Shown here piece after piece: positions 1-10,800 of a stretch of DNA of 64,000 bases. A program made the position numbers and the translations under genes. The stretch is taken from the NCBI GenBank assembly GCA_033060915.1, contig CM065393.1, positions 5,434,501 through 5,498,500 on the forward strand. Reading direction: 5' to 3'. Positions within the stretch are counted from its first letter, which is position 1. Each line of letters opens with the position of its first letter. The notes below the pieces were generated by a model. The model saw nothing but the letters and a program-made list of their open reading frames with translations. It was not told the origin of the DNA and searched no databases. Source of the DNA: Euryodendron excelsum (lineage: Eukaryota; Streptophyta; Magnoliopsida; Ericales; Pentaphylacaceae).

Positions 1-1967
1 CCATAATTACACCCAAAAAAATTAATTAGTTTCATCAATAGTGTTACATTTCATCAAAGTAAAGGGAGAACTAAAACAACAAGGTGAAAAACAACAAAAG
101 AATGAAAGAACGAAAGAAATAACATACAGCTGTACCATTCCACAAGAATATCATCTCAGTAACTTCAACCATCTTTAAATACAAACAGTTAAATAAACAT
201 AGGAGGAAAGAAAATCCAGAATCCAGATCAAGCCCATGTCCAGTTTAACCACCTTAAGTATGCAATCACAATCATTTGCAAATCTTATTGAAGCAAAATT
301 AAGGAATAGAGTCTACTCCGAATATAATAGTTCTTCGTTTACATTTGCATGTTTAATCTTTGTTGGGTAAGTATAAATAAATCAATTAACTAATACAGAA
401 CGTGTCAACTGATTTACTGGTACATCTCCTACCGAACACGAACCTGTCAGATAGTTCATGTATGAATTCCCACGAAAACAAAACAAAAAGCATCAGGAAA
501 AGGAGCCCTTGAAGCTGACAGCGTGATGCGTCCGTCCTCTCTTATTGCTTATTTGGACCGGGGATAAATACTACCAGGAAATATTAGCAACATTAGCTTA
601 ACATTAAAAAAATTTCTATTTGCTGCCACTACTTTTCAACATAACACATCCACAGCCCCATCAAAATTGTTCTATGGTTCAGTATAGAGGTCACTTTACC
701 CATGATCATGGCACAAATGATCTGAAATCCACACCCACAAAAAATAAAGAATTAAAAAAAACTCTACAAGAAATATCTCATTAGATAGGTAGAAGAAGAA
801 TGAGAACAGGCTGGAGGGCAGAAGTCGCATCTGAATGTGAAAGAAAGCTACAGCCAAAGAATAGAAATAAATTTAAAAAATCAGAACAAAAATTTACAAG
901 CTCAGACTGATATACTGAGGCAGCAAACTATATTCAAAATATTTGAGAGTTGTAGCTCTCTTCTGAGCAGGAAATCAGTCACCGTAGTTGTCACCATCAG
1001 ATTGACCACTCAATGTTGCAGCATAACACATCTTGATGGTGGACAAAAGTTTACATTTTCCAGTCGATCAACAATCGAAATGGATATGGACAATTTTATT
1101 TTTATGGAACTGATGTAACCTGTCTCCGAAAAGAACTTCAGATGTTGCAGGCAAAAGACTATACTGATTCTCTTTATAAGAGAAACAGAAAGAGAGAGAG
1201 AGATGAGAACAAGGTGAAAACACAACTTCCAAGCTTATCACCAATAAAGGCAGAGGCGAGAGAAAAGAAGTAGGACGGTGCAAAATGACCTTTCATTGAC
1301 AAAAGAAGAGCAGCAACAGAAGAGAGAACAAGATATCAACAGCTCTTTCATCCAGACCTCAAATATTAGTCTCTAGGGCTACCTCATTTCTCCCCTAAGA
1401 CTCTAATTGTAGGCCTTACAAGGCCATAATAGACATAATTGCCTTCAAAATTATAACTACCCCAACATGGACACAATACAATTATTCCAAGAACTTTAAA
1501 AATATGAAGAAGAAGAAGAAGAAAAACAGGGCATAATACATCAATTGCTACGTAATTTTTGCAAGGATCCTTGTCAAATAAGCACCTAAGATTTCTTGAT
1601 GCTATCAAATCATAATCAAAGAATTACGATATATAGATGAATAAATCACCCATTGTTGGAGAAATATTGACCTGTAGTCTTGTGATTCTTCATAATTGAG
1701 TAAATCCTTGATTCCTCTTGATAGTTGATAATAATACATGCACCCTAGTTGGTGCAAGACCCATGAGCTATGTATAATTGGTATAGAAATACCATAAAAA
1801 ATAATAAAAATAAATAAATTAATAAGACAAATAAATGACAATAACACACTAGGACAGAAGAGCATTTCACTAAAAGTTCCAACACGTAATTTATAGCCCA
1901 TTTATACAGAATGGTAAAGGGGCTCTCTATGATCATCGATCATAGAAATGAAGGGATATTTTAATCC
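1..1967. other. No gene recognised; AT-rich non-coding DNA
   Basis: I see no convincing coding region. The open frames here are short, hydrophobic or low-complexity and match no family I know. There is a GA-rich stretch near 1190-1340 and an AAG-rich patch near 1508-1525. The segment could be intron or downstream DNA of the minus-strand phosphatase gene whose first exons lie at 8834-9329, but no later exon of that gene could be found. Confidence 0.4.
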
Positions 1968-2315
1968 TTACCAACTTGATCTTGTTGCCCCTGGCAACAA
2001 ACATGCATAAACCATTTCACGAAGTATGTGTCCGGATAGCCCAAAGTCTCGATAGTTAGCTCTCGGCCTTCCGGTCGAAAAACAACGTCGATGAAGGCGT
2101 GTAGGTGCACTATTCCGCGGTGGGGATTGTAACTTTCCATGAATTTCAAGGCGTGTAGGTGCACTATTCCGCGGTGGGGATTGTAACTTTCCATGAATTT
2201 CAAATTTGTCGTCAATCAACGAATCCACTTTGCTTATTTCTTTTTTTGAGGATCGACGAATCAAATGATATTTCTGTTCCAATTTTTTCCTTTTCTTCTC
2301 CCTAATAAAAAGTAA
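1968..2315 (-). pseudogene. rps14: Plastid rps14 (ribosomal protein S14) fragment in the nucleus
   Basis: The minus-strand translation matches the chloroplast small-subunit protein S14 from about residue 16 to its natural end. It has the family landmarks [36 protein letters not shown] and a C-terminus ending in RSSW followed by TAA at 1968-1970. The N-terminal codons are eroded above about 2315 and no ATG is preserved. A 54-bp in-frame duplication doubles an 18-residue segment in the middle. No transit-peptide region is fused upstream, so this reads as a nuclear copy of plastid DNA (NUPT) and not as a working transferred gene. A misassembled plastid read is possible but unlikely given the decay. 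Confidence 0.88.
2094..2201. repeat. 54-bp tandem duplication inside the rps14 copy
   Basis: Two 54-bp units follow each other directly (first about 2094-2147, second about 2148-2201). The offset between matching bases, for example GTAGGTGCAC at 2101 and 2155, is exactly 54. Because 54 is a multiple of three the frame of rps14 stays open across it. Intact plastid rps14 has one copy, so the duplication probably arose after transfer. Confidence 0.85.
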
Positions 2316-2792
2316 TTGATTGAATACTAAAGTTCCGCAGCCGAATATTTATTCCAAATTTCTCTTATTGTACCATGACAAAAGGTTCTGACAATTATTT
2401 CAGCTCCACGCTTTCTTTCCTTTGAATCAAAATTCAATCAAGAAGAGTATTAAGTTCCATTATTTTATTTGTAGTAAACTAGACAAGTAGTTAGTTTAGA
2501 GGAATCAAAGTAAAAATAAGAAGAATGGGTTTTATTTGGTAACATAAGATCTAGTTTTAGAAAGAATCAAAAGTTGCGTATAATTCTTTTTTTTTTTTAC
2601 TAATATTCCCGATTAGTAGTCAGGAAGCCTCTATAAAAGAATGAATTCTTTCTTTTGTGAAATTAGGAAAATAAAACGAATTTCATCTTCCCTTCTTACG
2701 CATGTATATATAATTAATTCAAAATATGGAAAATGCAGATATACAGTTTTGTATCTTTCTTAGAGCATGTCTCTTTAAATTGAAAGTGGAAT
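2316..2792. other. AT-rich spacer between two plastid-derived pseudogenes
   Basis: No coding sequence is seen. The style (AT-rich, short homopolymers) is compatible with plastid intergenic DNA, but I cannot assign it to a particular plastid spacer. rps14 and ycf1 are not neighbours in normal plastid genomes, so if this spacer is plastid-derived it marks a rearranged insert. Confidence 0.3.
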
Positions 2793-3200
2793 TCATCCTT
2801 TGATGCACTTGACATCGATTTTGTCCGGATCCTCCTTTTCTTCCGAAAAAAGGGAAGGAGAAGGATCTTCTTCGGTGGATCCCTCTTGTTCCTGTTTAGT
2901 CCCTTTCGTTTCGTAAGTTGTTTCTATTTCTACATCTCTTTCTTCCGTTTTTGAGGTTTCTTTCAGTTTCTTAGTAAGAATGGGTGACGGTATTCTGCCT
3001 AAATAGTAGACACAGGTAATAAATAAGAGAATACTAAAGATCCGAGCCATAGAATTTCTCAATTCTGACACAAGGTACTTATTAGATCGAATAAATACAT
3101 TTGATCTAATAGAACGATTTTGCCGTATCCAGACTAATACCAATCCAAGCCATTTCATGAATGAAATGTTATGGAAAAAGAATCCTAGTAAGACAAGGGA
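2793..3200 (-). pseudogene. ycf1: Plastid ycf1 (TIC214) N-terminal-region fragment in the nucleus
   Basis: A 121-codon open frame on the minus strand (3158 to 2793) matches the first third of Ycf1/TIC214, the large plastid protein of the inner-envelope import complex. Recognisable pieces are [59 protein letters not shown] and [20 protein letters not shown]. Weaker similarity continues upstream to about 3200. The fragment is about 130 of more than 1700 residues and ends abruptly after DKID, so it cannot function. Together with rps14 in the same orientation it indicates a plastid DNA insertion of mixed origin. Confidence 0.88.
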
Positions 3201-4397
3201 CTAAGATATATCAGTTGCATAACCTTCTCATGTGTTCCAAGTCAAATAAGCTTCACTTTTGGACTCCTATGGTAGATACTGCCATAATAAAGGGACTGTC
3301 AAATTAGCATGGATCAATTAGATATCAAGATCGTCCATCTAAATTCTTGCAAGTTACATCCAGGGAACTGTATCAGGTATATATATTGACAAGAGGAACT
3401 GCATCAGGTATAATCCTTAACTAGTGGATCTGCTGCACTAAGTAGCTTAAACACAATATATACCCAGGAGGACTAGCATCCTTCCTATTAAGTTGTTTAG
3501 AATAGCAAACATAATGTAGAAATTCATTAAAATAGAAAGCATCAACAGGATATGCCAGACATACAAAAAGCAAATATATTGTTAGAGCCTTTCAGCATAT
3601 ATGTACACACAGCCTTGCTGCCCTTTTGGTAACAAGAAGCCACTGCAGATAAGCTGCAGATCTATTGTTTATCGATTCTATCCTGGTACTTGATTCAAGT
3701 TTCTGCTTTTGCCTGAAAATTTATTAAGATTCTAAACTTTCTGCTGTTCTTTAGGGAAGCTCAGATAGTTCTTACACTAGTTTGGCACATACTTTCATTT
3801 GCAAATTGCAAGTATTATCCAAAGATGAGCGTCTCAATATCAACAGTTTGATCATGGCAAAATAATCACATCAATAAATCTTTGAAACCTTTTTGACAAG
3901 AAACCCAAGAGAAGATAACATGTTATGTGATATATTCTTTTTTTTTTTATTAGTATTATTTGATATATTCTTATGCTGTATGTTCTTATCGTTATATATT
4001 TTTATGGTTTTAGGAATAGAATTTGTTTTATGTTGTTACTATATTTGATGGACTTAGTCTTTAGAAGATACTTCTGTTTGTTGAAGTTTTGTAAGGCCTA
4101 TCCACAGGCCTCTTACGGAAACATTGGGCTAGCCCTAGAAAAGATTGTTTGAGGTCTAGGTGAAAGAACTGTGAGTGTGTTTCATCCACCCAATTCTTTT
4201 GTCAAAAAACAAGGTAGCCTAGAAATGAACAATATTTGAGGTGGAGGTGAAAGTTTGCATGTGTGTGGGTTTTTAAGTTTTGTTCCCCAGTCCTTTTGTC
4301 AATTAGAGGCTTTAAAGTCAAGTACCGACCTCTCTTTGTCTTCTCCTTCCACTTCTCCAATGAATGAGAAACATGGAAATCATGCACCCCCCCCCCC

Positions 4398-4441
<44 letters not shown>

Positions 4442-5279
4442 TCCCCCTTCTTCTTTTTCCTCTCTTCTCTCCCTCTCTGAAAATTCCTTGGACGTGGATT
4501 TATTAGTCTAGAGTGAGATAGTGTATTGGTCAATTCTATCTAGTGTTCATTTGAGTGTATATGCATGAACCTAAATTGTATAGCAAAATAATAAACGGAA
4601 GCAAACAGGTAAGATGCACACTTTTTAAGTGGAAAATGCATGCGGGAAAGAACCACAAGATCCGAAGTCCAGCCTCACATTCGATATTAAGAAACTAAAT
4701 ACAAGAGAGTAAACTTACAAACTCAACTCTAGATATACTCAAACCAGAAGTTTGTAATCCTTTAACTTCCAAATGTGCTCTCATTGCATTGATCGAGTCC
4801 CATGATCAAGTACCAAATCACCACGATACCGTTCTTGAGTGGTTGCTTATGTACCGAGATTCATTGATCAAGCGGAAGGGAGGCAACCAAAGAGCGCGAG
4901 CAGTGAACTAGAGTCTCGATTCGATAATTGTGTATTGTTGTCTGATGATTGAAGGAAGAAAGGGCTAATTATGTAGGTAATGGGGCATAGAAAGGAGAGC
5001 CAACCCGTGAAGGGATTGACGGCTCTTCCTTCTATGTCGCTAACGGTCAACTCTGTAGCTGAGATCTTCAGTGGTAGTTAGGATTCAGCTCGACGATACA
5101 AACTTATCCGCGTTAAATTGCTTTAGCCTTCTCTTTAGTTTTGTCTTTGTTTCGGTGTATTTCAATGAAGATGGAGATCTCTTTCTCATAAGACGGGTCA
5201 AGGGGCAAGTCCTTCTAAGGGAGACACTAGCGCTTTGACGAACCCATGAACCCTAACCTCAAGACCACAAGTCCCTGAT
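3201..5279. other. No gene recognised; eroded repeat-like DNA
   Basis: I see no coding region I can support. Around 4130-4320 a motif with the order GAGGT, GGTGAAAG, CCCA and TTTTGTCAA occurs twice in diverged form, suggesting an old local duplication. From about 4590 to 4720 the wording (AAACGGAAGCAA, GTGGAAAATGCATGCGGGAAAGAACCAC split into parts) resembles an LTR remnant of a Ty1/copia element read on the minus strand. That resemblance is from memory only. Confidence 0.3.
4387..4435. repeat. Poly-C tract
   Basis: An almost pure run of 49 C with one A at 4398, followed by a C/T-rich stretch to about 4480. The apparent proline-rich and glycine-rich open frames across it are artefacts of the homopolymer. 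The exact length is likely to be unreliable in the assembly. Confidence 0.95.
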
Positions 5280-5287
5280 GATCGCAC

Positions 5288-5651
5288 CAAAGATCAAAAT
5301 TTTGTTTGAAGAGGTCGTTTCGGTTAGCTCGAAAATGGAAACGTTTCGGAAACAATTCAGAAATGTTTCGGATGTTTCGGAAACATTTGAAAAGTGACAA
5401 ATATTAAAATACAATATTTTGTATTTTTCTCAATGAAAATTGTACAACATCTATGAAAAGTTTTAAATTCGGGTTGACACAACATATTGTTTTAGCATAT
5501 AGCATTATATTTTGATTCATTTTTCTATATTCTAGTTGTTTTGATGGAAATATTAGTGTTTCATTATTCCACTAATGTTTCGTTTCGGTCTCTTAGGAAA
5601 CCGAAATATTTTGGCCGTTTTAATGGAAACAGATGAAAATTTTGTTCCTTA
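5288..5651. mobile_element. hAT-type MITE (non-autonomous)
   Basis: A 364-bp unit is flanked by 8-bp near-identical target duplications, GATCGCAC at 5280-5287 and AATCGCAC at 5652-5659. Its ends are imperfect inverted repeats: the left end CAAAGATCAAAATTTT and the reverse complement of the right end TAAGGAACAAAATTTT agree at 13 of 16 bases. An 8-bp duplication is the hallmark of hAT transposition. The interior has repeated GTTTCGGAAAC-like words and no coding capacity, so it would depend on a transposase in trans. Superfamily assignment rests on the duplication length and the ends. Confidence 0.65.
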
Positions 5652-7310
5652 AATCGCACATGGGGTCATGGTTGCCTATAGGTTCCATGGCAATGTGACA
5701 CCCTGAGGGGTGAGTCTTTGGACTCTACTCAGGGCTCAAGGAATGGAGTACATCTGCATATGGAGATGTGCACCTGATAGGAGGGTGCCCAAGGGTGAGA
5801 TAGAGAGCCCCTTGTGGAGAGAGCTCCTTGAGGAGGGTCCCTTGGCCAATTCAAGGGAGCGTGTCTTAGGTGCCCCCACTCAAGAGGCTACAGAGTTGGC
5901 ATCTAGTTGGATTTTAGGGCTAAGGCACAGCATACTAGTCCAACCTGATTTGAAAAGGTGATGTCTCACGGCTCAAGTGATCGGCAAAGAAGATGATGTG
6001 GCACCTCTAGCCACATGGGCTGTGACCCACATACCTATGGGTAATAGAAACCAAATCCAACATAAAATCTTTCCAAAACAAAACACTGCTCGAAATATGA
6101 GATATAAGACTTTGCTCAATCAAGCCTTAAGCAAGACTTGAGCAACAGCCACTAGTAGATTTACGCTCGAGCCTTAAGCAAAATAACACTGGACCACCTT
6201 CACTCGAGCAAGACTCGAGAGAAAATCACTGGATTTCTAAACTTCCATAATCATGTAGATCTCCAAAAGACCCAAAATAAAAAAAAAGTTTGGCTCAATC
6301 GGACTTTCGAGTGCGAGGTTATGGCTATCTAAAATTTCAAGGTTGCATGTTGTAGAGACTTGTATTGTGGCTTTGACAACTTGTATTGTGTCTTTCATTT
6401 GACAACTGACTATAATACATATTTAAGACAAAATTACAACTCAAAACTAGAACTCATTAACTCAAATACAAACTCAAGAGTTCAATTGCGTTCAAAATAT
6501 TTTTCTCAACAGAATATGCCAACAACTAAAAGACCTAAAACTCTCATCAATCCCTTCTTGTCTTCCTTCCTATTGGTATAAGAAAAGAATCAACATATTT
6601 GTCCATCTCTAAAGAAATTCTCATGAGAGTAAGTTAAATCAGTCTTTCTTCTCACTTTATCATTTTTCCTACTCTCTTTCCCTTTTTTGCATGTCAAAAA
6701 ATTTATATACAAAAAAAAAACTAAAAAGATTATAAAAAATATAAAAAAAAAAACAACGAAGTATGCATGGTTTTAATGGAAGATCAAATCAAATGAAGAG
6801 AAAATAACCTATCTTCTTCCATAATTAGGAAAAATATTATATCTCAAGTTCATTTTAGAAAGCCAAAAAGATCATATAAAACCGAAGTACACAACATGAG
6901 TTGAGGTAGGCATTACTAAAGACTCTCCGTAAAATGATTCACACCTTCTCTTGGCATGTCAATTTAGTAGCAAGAATACAAGTTGCCTCTTGGCATCTTG
7001 AAGATGAGCTTAAAAAACTAGAGTTGGAAGTTGTCGGAAGTGATTCCTCCCAAGTTTGCATCCCCAAAATTGGGGTGTGGATCAGAAAACTTAGCCTTGT
7101 GGATAGTATACCTATGGAATCAGTGACTGGATTCAATGGACTCAACAAGAAGCACCTTATCCAAAGATCTCTAGCTCGAAAGTGCGTAGCTACATATTTT
7201 CTCATTCTGTAATTTTTTTTTCTATTGTAAACATCAAGTTTCAGCAGGAAAGAGTAGAAACTCGGGAAACCTATTCGGGAAAATAATGATCTATCATCTA
7301 TATGAGAGCA

Positions 7311-7314
7311 TGTG

Positions 7315-7358
<44 letters not shown>

Positions 7359-7370
7359 AGAGAGAGAGGT
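7311..7370. repeat. (TG)n / (GA)n microsatellite
   Basis: A run of alternating TG with one CG interruption passes into GCGAGAGAGAGAGAG. The long minus-strand open frame across it is generated by the alternating CA repeat and is not a gene. Confidence 0.95.
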
Positions 7371-8080
7371 GTGAAGCTTTACAGCTTGGCTATGCAATCG
7401 CTTTAAAGAGATTAAGATCATGAGAAATATGACCAGAAAATTCCCAAACTTTTCCTTTAGTAGCATCAGATGCAATGTGGTTGTGTACTACAAGAACTAT
7501 TGTCTATAATATATATGAAACCGAGAGAGACAGGGAGAGGGAGAGGTGGTGAGTGACGCATGTGAAGTTGGGAACCTGCGAAGGAGAAAAGGACCACACA
7601 GACCTAATTGGCAATTATATGTATATATATATAGACATGTAGTCTAACTCTACAATCTTGTGAAGGAGGTATCTGCTGATTTCCAGCCACACTCTATACA
7701 AGGAGATCAAACCCAACAAAGTAGCAGCAAACATATTAGTTAAATTCAATTTTTTATACCACAAAATATCATCAGATACGGGTCTCCTACCTCCTCCCTT
7801 CCCTCAAACTTGAAGATGCTTCCCAACCCACACCCACAACCGAAGAACGAAAATATGAAAAATTGAAAAATTAAAAAAAAAAGATTGTGATTACCATGCC
7901 ACCACAAAAACCCAAATCCCACAATAGTATTGGTCGTTGACAATTTTTTCTTTTCTTTTTTGGTTTGACAAAGTAAAAGTGTCCTTCAAGTATTACAATT
8001 GAAGGAAATACCACAGGGAAAAATTGTTTGTATGTCTTTCGAGACTCTTTTTGTTCTCTGGGATCTGAATTCTTTTTTCA

Positions 8081-8269
8081 TTAAGTTACATAAGGGGAAG
8101 GGAAAGCTGATGCGGCAGAGCCAAGGACAGAGGGAGTGGGGGGCATCATACAGTTAAGTTACATAAGGGGAAGGGAAAGCTGATGCGGCAGAGCCAAGGA
8201 CAGAGGGAGTGGGGGGCTGGGGTGTGGGGGGCATCATACAGTCCCCCCCCCCCCCCCCCCCCCCCCCCC
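8081..8269. repeat. 73-bp tandem duplication ending in a poly-C run
   Basis: A 73-bp segment at 8081-8153 starting TTAAGTTACATAAGGGG is repeated directly from 8154. The second copy gains a short GGCTGGGGTGTG insertion before the shared GCATCATACAG end. A run of 27 C follows at 8243-8269. The very high identity suggests a recent duplication or an assembly artefact near a homopolymer. Confidence 0.85.
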
Positions 8270-8833
8270 AAAAAACAAAAGTTTGACTAGAAAATTTCTA
8301 TGAACTAATGGTATGATTGTAAGCTACATGTTCTATATTGTTGCATATTCCAGCTTGTCATTCTTCTTGCTTCTTTTGAAAAAATCTAATTATTATGCAT
8401 AATCTGACTAACTTACATTACTTGTTGTTCCCAACTCCAGTTTAATTTAGAAGACATGGACCCATGCAACAACATGAAAATTATATTGCTATATGTAAGG
8501 TTACTATTGTGTTTTATGCGTATTTAAGACTACTATTGTTGTACTTGTAGGTGTCTCATCGATTCTGTATAAGATCTCTTTTAAAGGCCTCCTCCTTTCC
8601 TTGGTCAACAGTACAGAGGTTTTCTAGTTTGGAGGAAATTAACCATAATCTTGGTCACAATTCCGATAGTTTCAGTTTACTTAAGCTATTTTTGCATATA
8701 TGACGGGGCACCATTCTATGAGGTGTACCTCAGATTGAATAATTAGCTTTGGGCAATATTTGAGGTACCAAAAGAAAGTTTGACTAGAAACCCAAATCCA
8801 ACAAAAAACAAAAAAGGAAGAGCTAACTAATAC

Positions 8834-9329
8834 CTGTAAAAGCAATGAAATCGGGCTTTTCGGCCTCAATCATCCTCTTCAGAAACCGGGTCGAGTTGAG
8901 ATCGGAGCAGTGATCGAACTCAGACGCCAACACGTCTCTGCACCGAGTCACGATCCCATTACCATAATGCAAGTCAGCCACCTAATCATCAAACCCACTT
9001 CGCAAAATCACCACAAAAATTTTTCCCGGAAGAAGAAAAAAAAAGCAAATCAATTATTATTTTCTCTGGAAAAATTATCAAAAATCTATTATTTTCCCTG
9101 GAAAACATGAAAAGAAAGGAAAATTTGAAATTTGGGTGACCTGAAGGATTTTGAAAGTGCCATCGGCGCGGAAGCGTAGAGGAAGATGTGGATGTTTCTT
9201 AAGAATCACATTGTCGTGGCTCAGAATTAATTTGTCAGAAATTAGGGTTTGAAGAAGGTAGAGGGAGATATTGATGAAGGTGAGATAGACGATACAGTGT
9301 ATACAGGTTTTTTCAGACAGGGATTCCAT
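8834..9329 (-). CDS. Purple acid phosphatase 28/29-like, exons 1-2 (partial gene)
   Basis: Two exons of a plant metallophosphoesterase of the PAP28/PAP29 type. Exon 1 is 9329-9141 (ATG at 9329-9327, 63 codons, phase 0), intron 1 is 9140-8982 (159 bp, GT..AG), exon 2 is 8981-8834 (49 codons plus one base) with a GT donor at 8833. Exon 1 has a hydrophobic N-terminal stretch (about residues 9-31), likely a signal peptide or anchor, then the family motif LRFRADGTFKILQ. Exon 2 continues VADLHYGNG, which supplies the first Asp-x-His metal ligands, and reads on through TRCRDVL, DHCSDLNSTRFLKRM and EKPDFIAFTG. A TTG just upstream of the ATG is not needed as a start. Family members act as secreted or vacuolar phosphatases, and several are annotated as probable inactive. 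The remaining exons (GNHD block onward) were not found, so the gene is either interrupted or has a very long second intron. Confidence 0.85.
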
Positions 9330-9496
9330 CAATCACATACAGAGAGATGTTTACACTACTTCTGTGATATCGAATATTAAGTACTTAACCAAATTAAATT
9401 CTCACATTTATTATTTTATGACATCAGCCACACAAATTTGTTAAAAATAAATACTTTTAAAAAAGTAAATTACATCACAAAATTTAATAGATATTA
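9330..9496 (-). promoter_or_regulatory. Putative promoter / 5' UTR side of the phosphatase gene
   Basis: This short AT-rich interval lies between the phosphatase ATG and a Mutator-like element whose left end is at 9497. I see no clear TATA box that I would trust. If the gene is active, its promoter must include or border the transposon. Confidence 0.25.
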
Positions 9497-10740
9497 TAAG
9501 TCGAATTTTTTAGAAGGCCTAGTCAATCACTCGAACTAATATCAATAAGTGACAACTTGCTGCAAGGAGACAAAGAGTTAGAATTGATCGATTTTATTTG
9601 GGTTGATCATACTCCGACGATTAAGTTAATAATCTTAACCGAGTAAAGACAGTTTATAATTGAAAATCAAATGTCCATACCTTACTTCTTGAGGTTTCAG
9701 TATTTATAGTGTAGTGCTCTTTATTAAGCCTACTTCGGTAATCATGACCTATCTCATAGGCTCGTGCCGGCTAAAGTTGGGTGATCAGACAAAAATTCAC
9801 ATTTATCGCTATGCTCAAGTTCAACTGACCGGACGTGAGTCATGTGGTCACGTGGTGCGTTTCCTCCGCATTAAATGTTAAGACATGAGTATTAAATACT
9901 CTAATATCTCTCATGATTGTCCTAATACTTTGGGCTTTACAAGTCTTGCGATTTGGGCTGCTCCTGGCTATATGGGCTTGATTTATAAAGTTATTTGGAC
10001 TATTTAATCTTTGTTAGGCTTGCTCTGGTGAACTGGGCTGGGGTTTATTTGACCCATAATTACCCCCAACCCTAGCGCTCTTTGGTAGAAGGCTAGGACT
10101 GGTGTATCATTGTTATGACGTCAACTGTCATAAGTATTTTAATGCGACGTGACTGTTGAGTAATTCGAACCTGCTACCACTGCTTCGACGTTCTTTGCAA
10201 ACGAAAGGGATTTTGGCCAATCATGGAGCGCAGAACAATCTCTCATTTTGTATCTGTCTCTTTCGTGAAGATTACCATTTTGTAAGTCTTTCTTCCTCCC
10301 TTATTCCTTTCTTGCTTTTCTAGTGAGAAAACCTTAGGATTCTTCATCCCCGATTCATAATGACTTCACGCCTTAGAAATATAGCTCACGTCTGGTCAAT
10401 TGAACTCGAGCATGACGATAAAGATGAGTTTCTGTCTAATCAGCTAATTTTAGTTGACACAAGCCTATAAGATAGGCTATGATTACCGGAATAGACTTAA
10501 CAGAGAGCACTATACTATAAACACTGAAGTCTCAAAACACAAGATATGAACAATTGATTTTCAAGTATACACTGTTTTTATTTTCATTCGATTCTTTGTA
10601 AAGATTGCTAATTTAATCGTCAAAGCGTGATCGGTCCAAATAGGGTCAATCTATTTTAACTCTTTGTCTCCTTGCAGCAAGTTGACGATCATTGATATTG
10701 GTTCAAGTGACCGGCTAAGTCTTTCCAAAAATTTCACTTA
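9497..10740. mobile_element. Mutator-like element with ~350-bp terminal inverted repeats (non-autonomous)
   Basis: The left arm (9497 to about 9845) and right arm (about 10387-10740) are imperfect inverted copies over about 350 bp. Shared blocks include CAACTTGCTGCAAGGAGACA near 9550, present as its reverse complement near 10668, TATAGTGTAGTGCTCT against TATAGTATAGTGCTCT, and CCGGTAATCAT. The element starts TAAGT and ends ACTTA. Flanking 9-bp words TAGATATTA (9488-9496) and CAGATATGA (10741-10749) agree at 7 of 9 positions, fitting the 9-11 bp duplications made by Mutator transposases. The middle 540 bp encode no transposase and could hold captured host DNA. It sits 160 bp upstream of the phosphatase start codon. 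Confidence 0.72.
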
Positions 10741-10800
10741 CAGATATGAGTTTTAAAAATTTTCGTACAATCTAATTATTAGACTTTTTTTGGTTTGGAG

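Larger units (their letters stand above)
5660..8833. other. No exon recognised; possible long second intron of the phosphatase gene or a rearranged flank
   Basis: Downstream of the minus-strand donor at 8833 I searched for the next phosphatase exon, which should contain the GNHD metal-binding motif in a fitting context, and did not find it. The stretch holds a microsatellite, a 73-bp duplication and a poly-C run, listed separately. An open frame at 6934-7212 (plus) has no family resemblance that I recognise. Confidence 0.35.

Noticed and set aside
1968..3200. Functional nuclear-transferred rps14 or ycf1
   Set aside because: rps14 has no start or transit peptide and carries a duplication. ycf1 is a short internal piece.
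4202..4533. Proline-rich and glycine-rich open frames on both strands
   Set aside because: They are produced by the poly-C tract.
5650..5680. Minus-strand GNHD motif at about 5665 as the missing phosphatase exon
   Set aside because: The residues around it (EPIGNHDPMCDL) do not match the family context, and no splice acceptor with a fitting phase was seen, so it is taken as chance.
6939..7475. 178-codon minus-strand open frame
   Set aside because: It runs through a CA microsatellite (HTHTHT) and shows no family motif. A chance frame is more likely.
9497..10740. LTR retrotransposon interpretation of the 9.5-10.7 kb unit
   Set aside because: The terminal repeats are inverted, not direct, and no primer-binding site is present.
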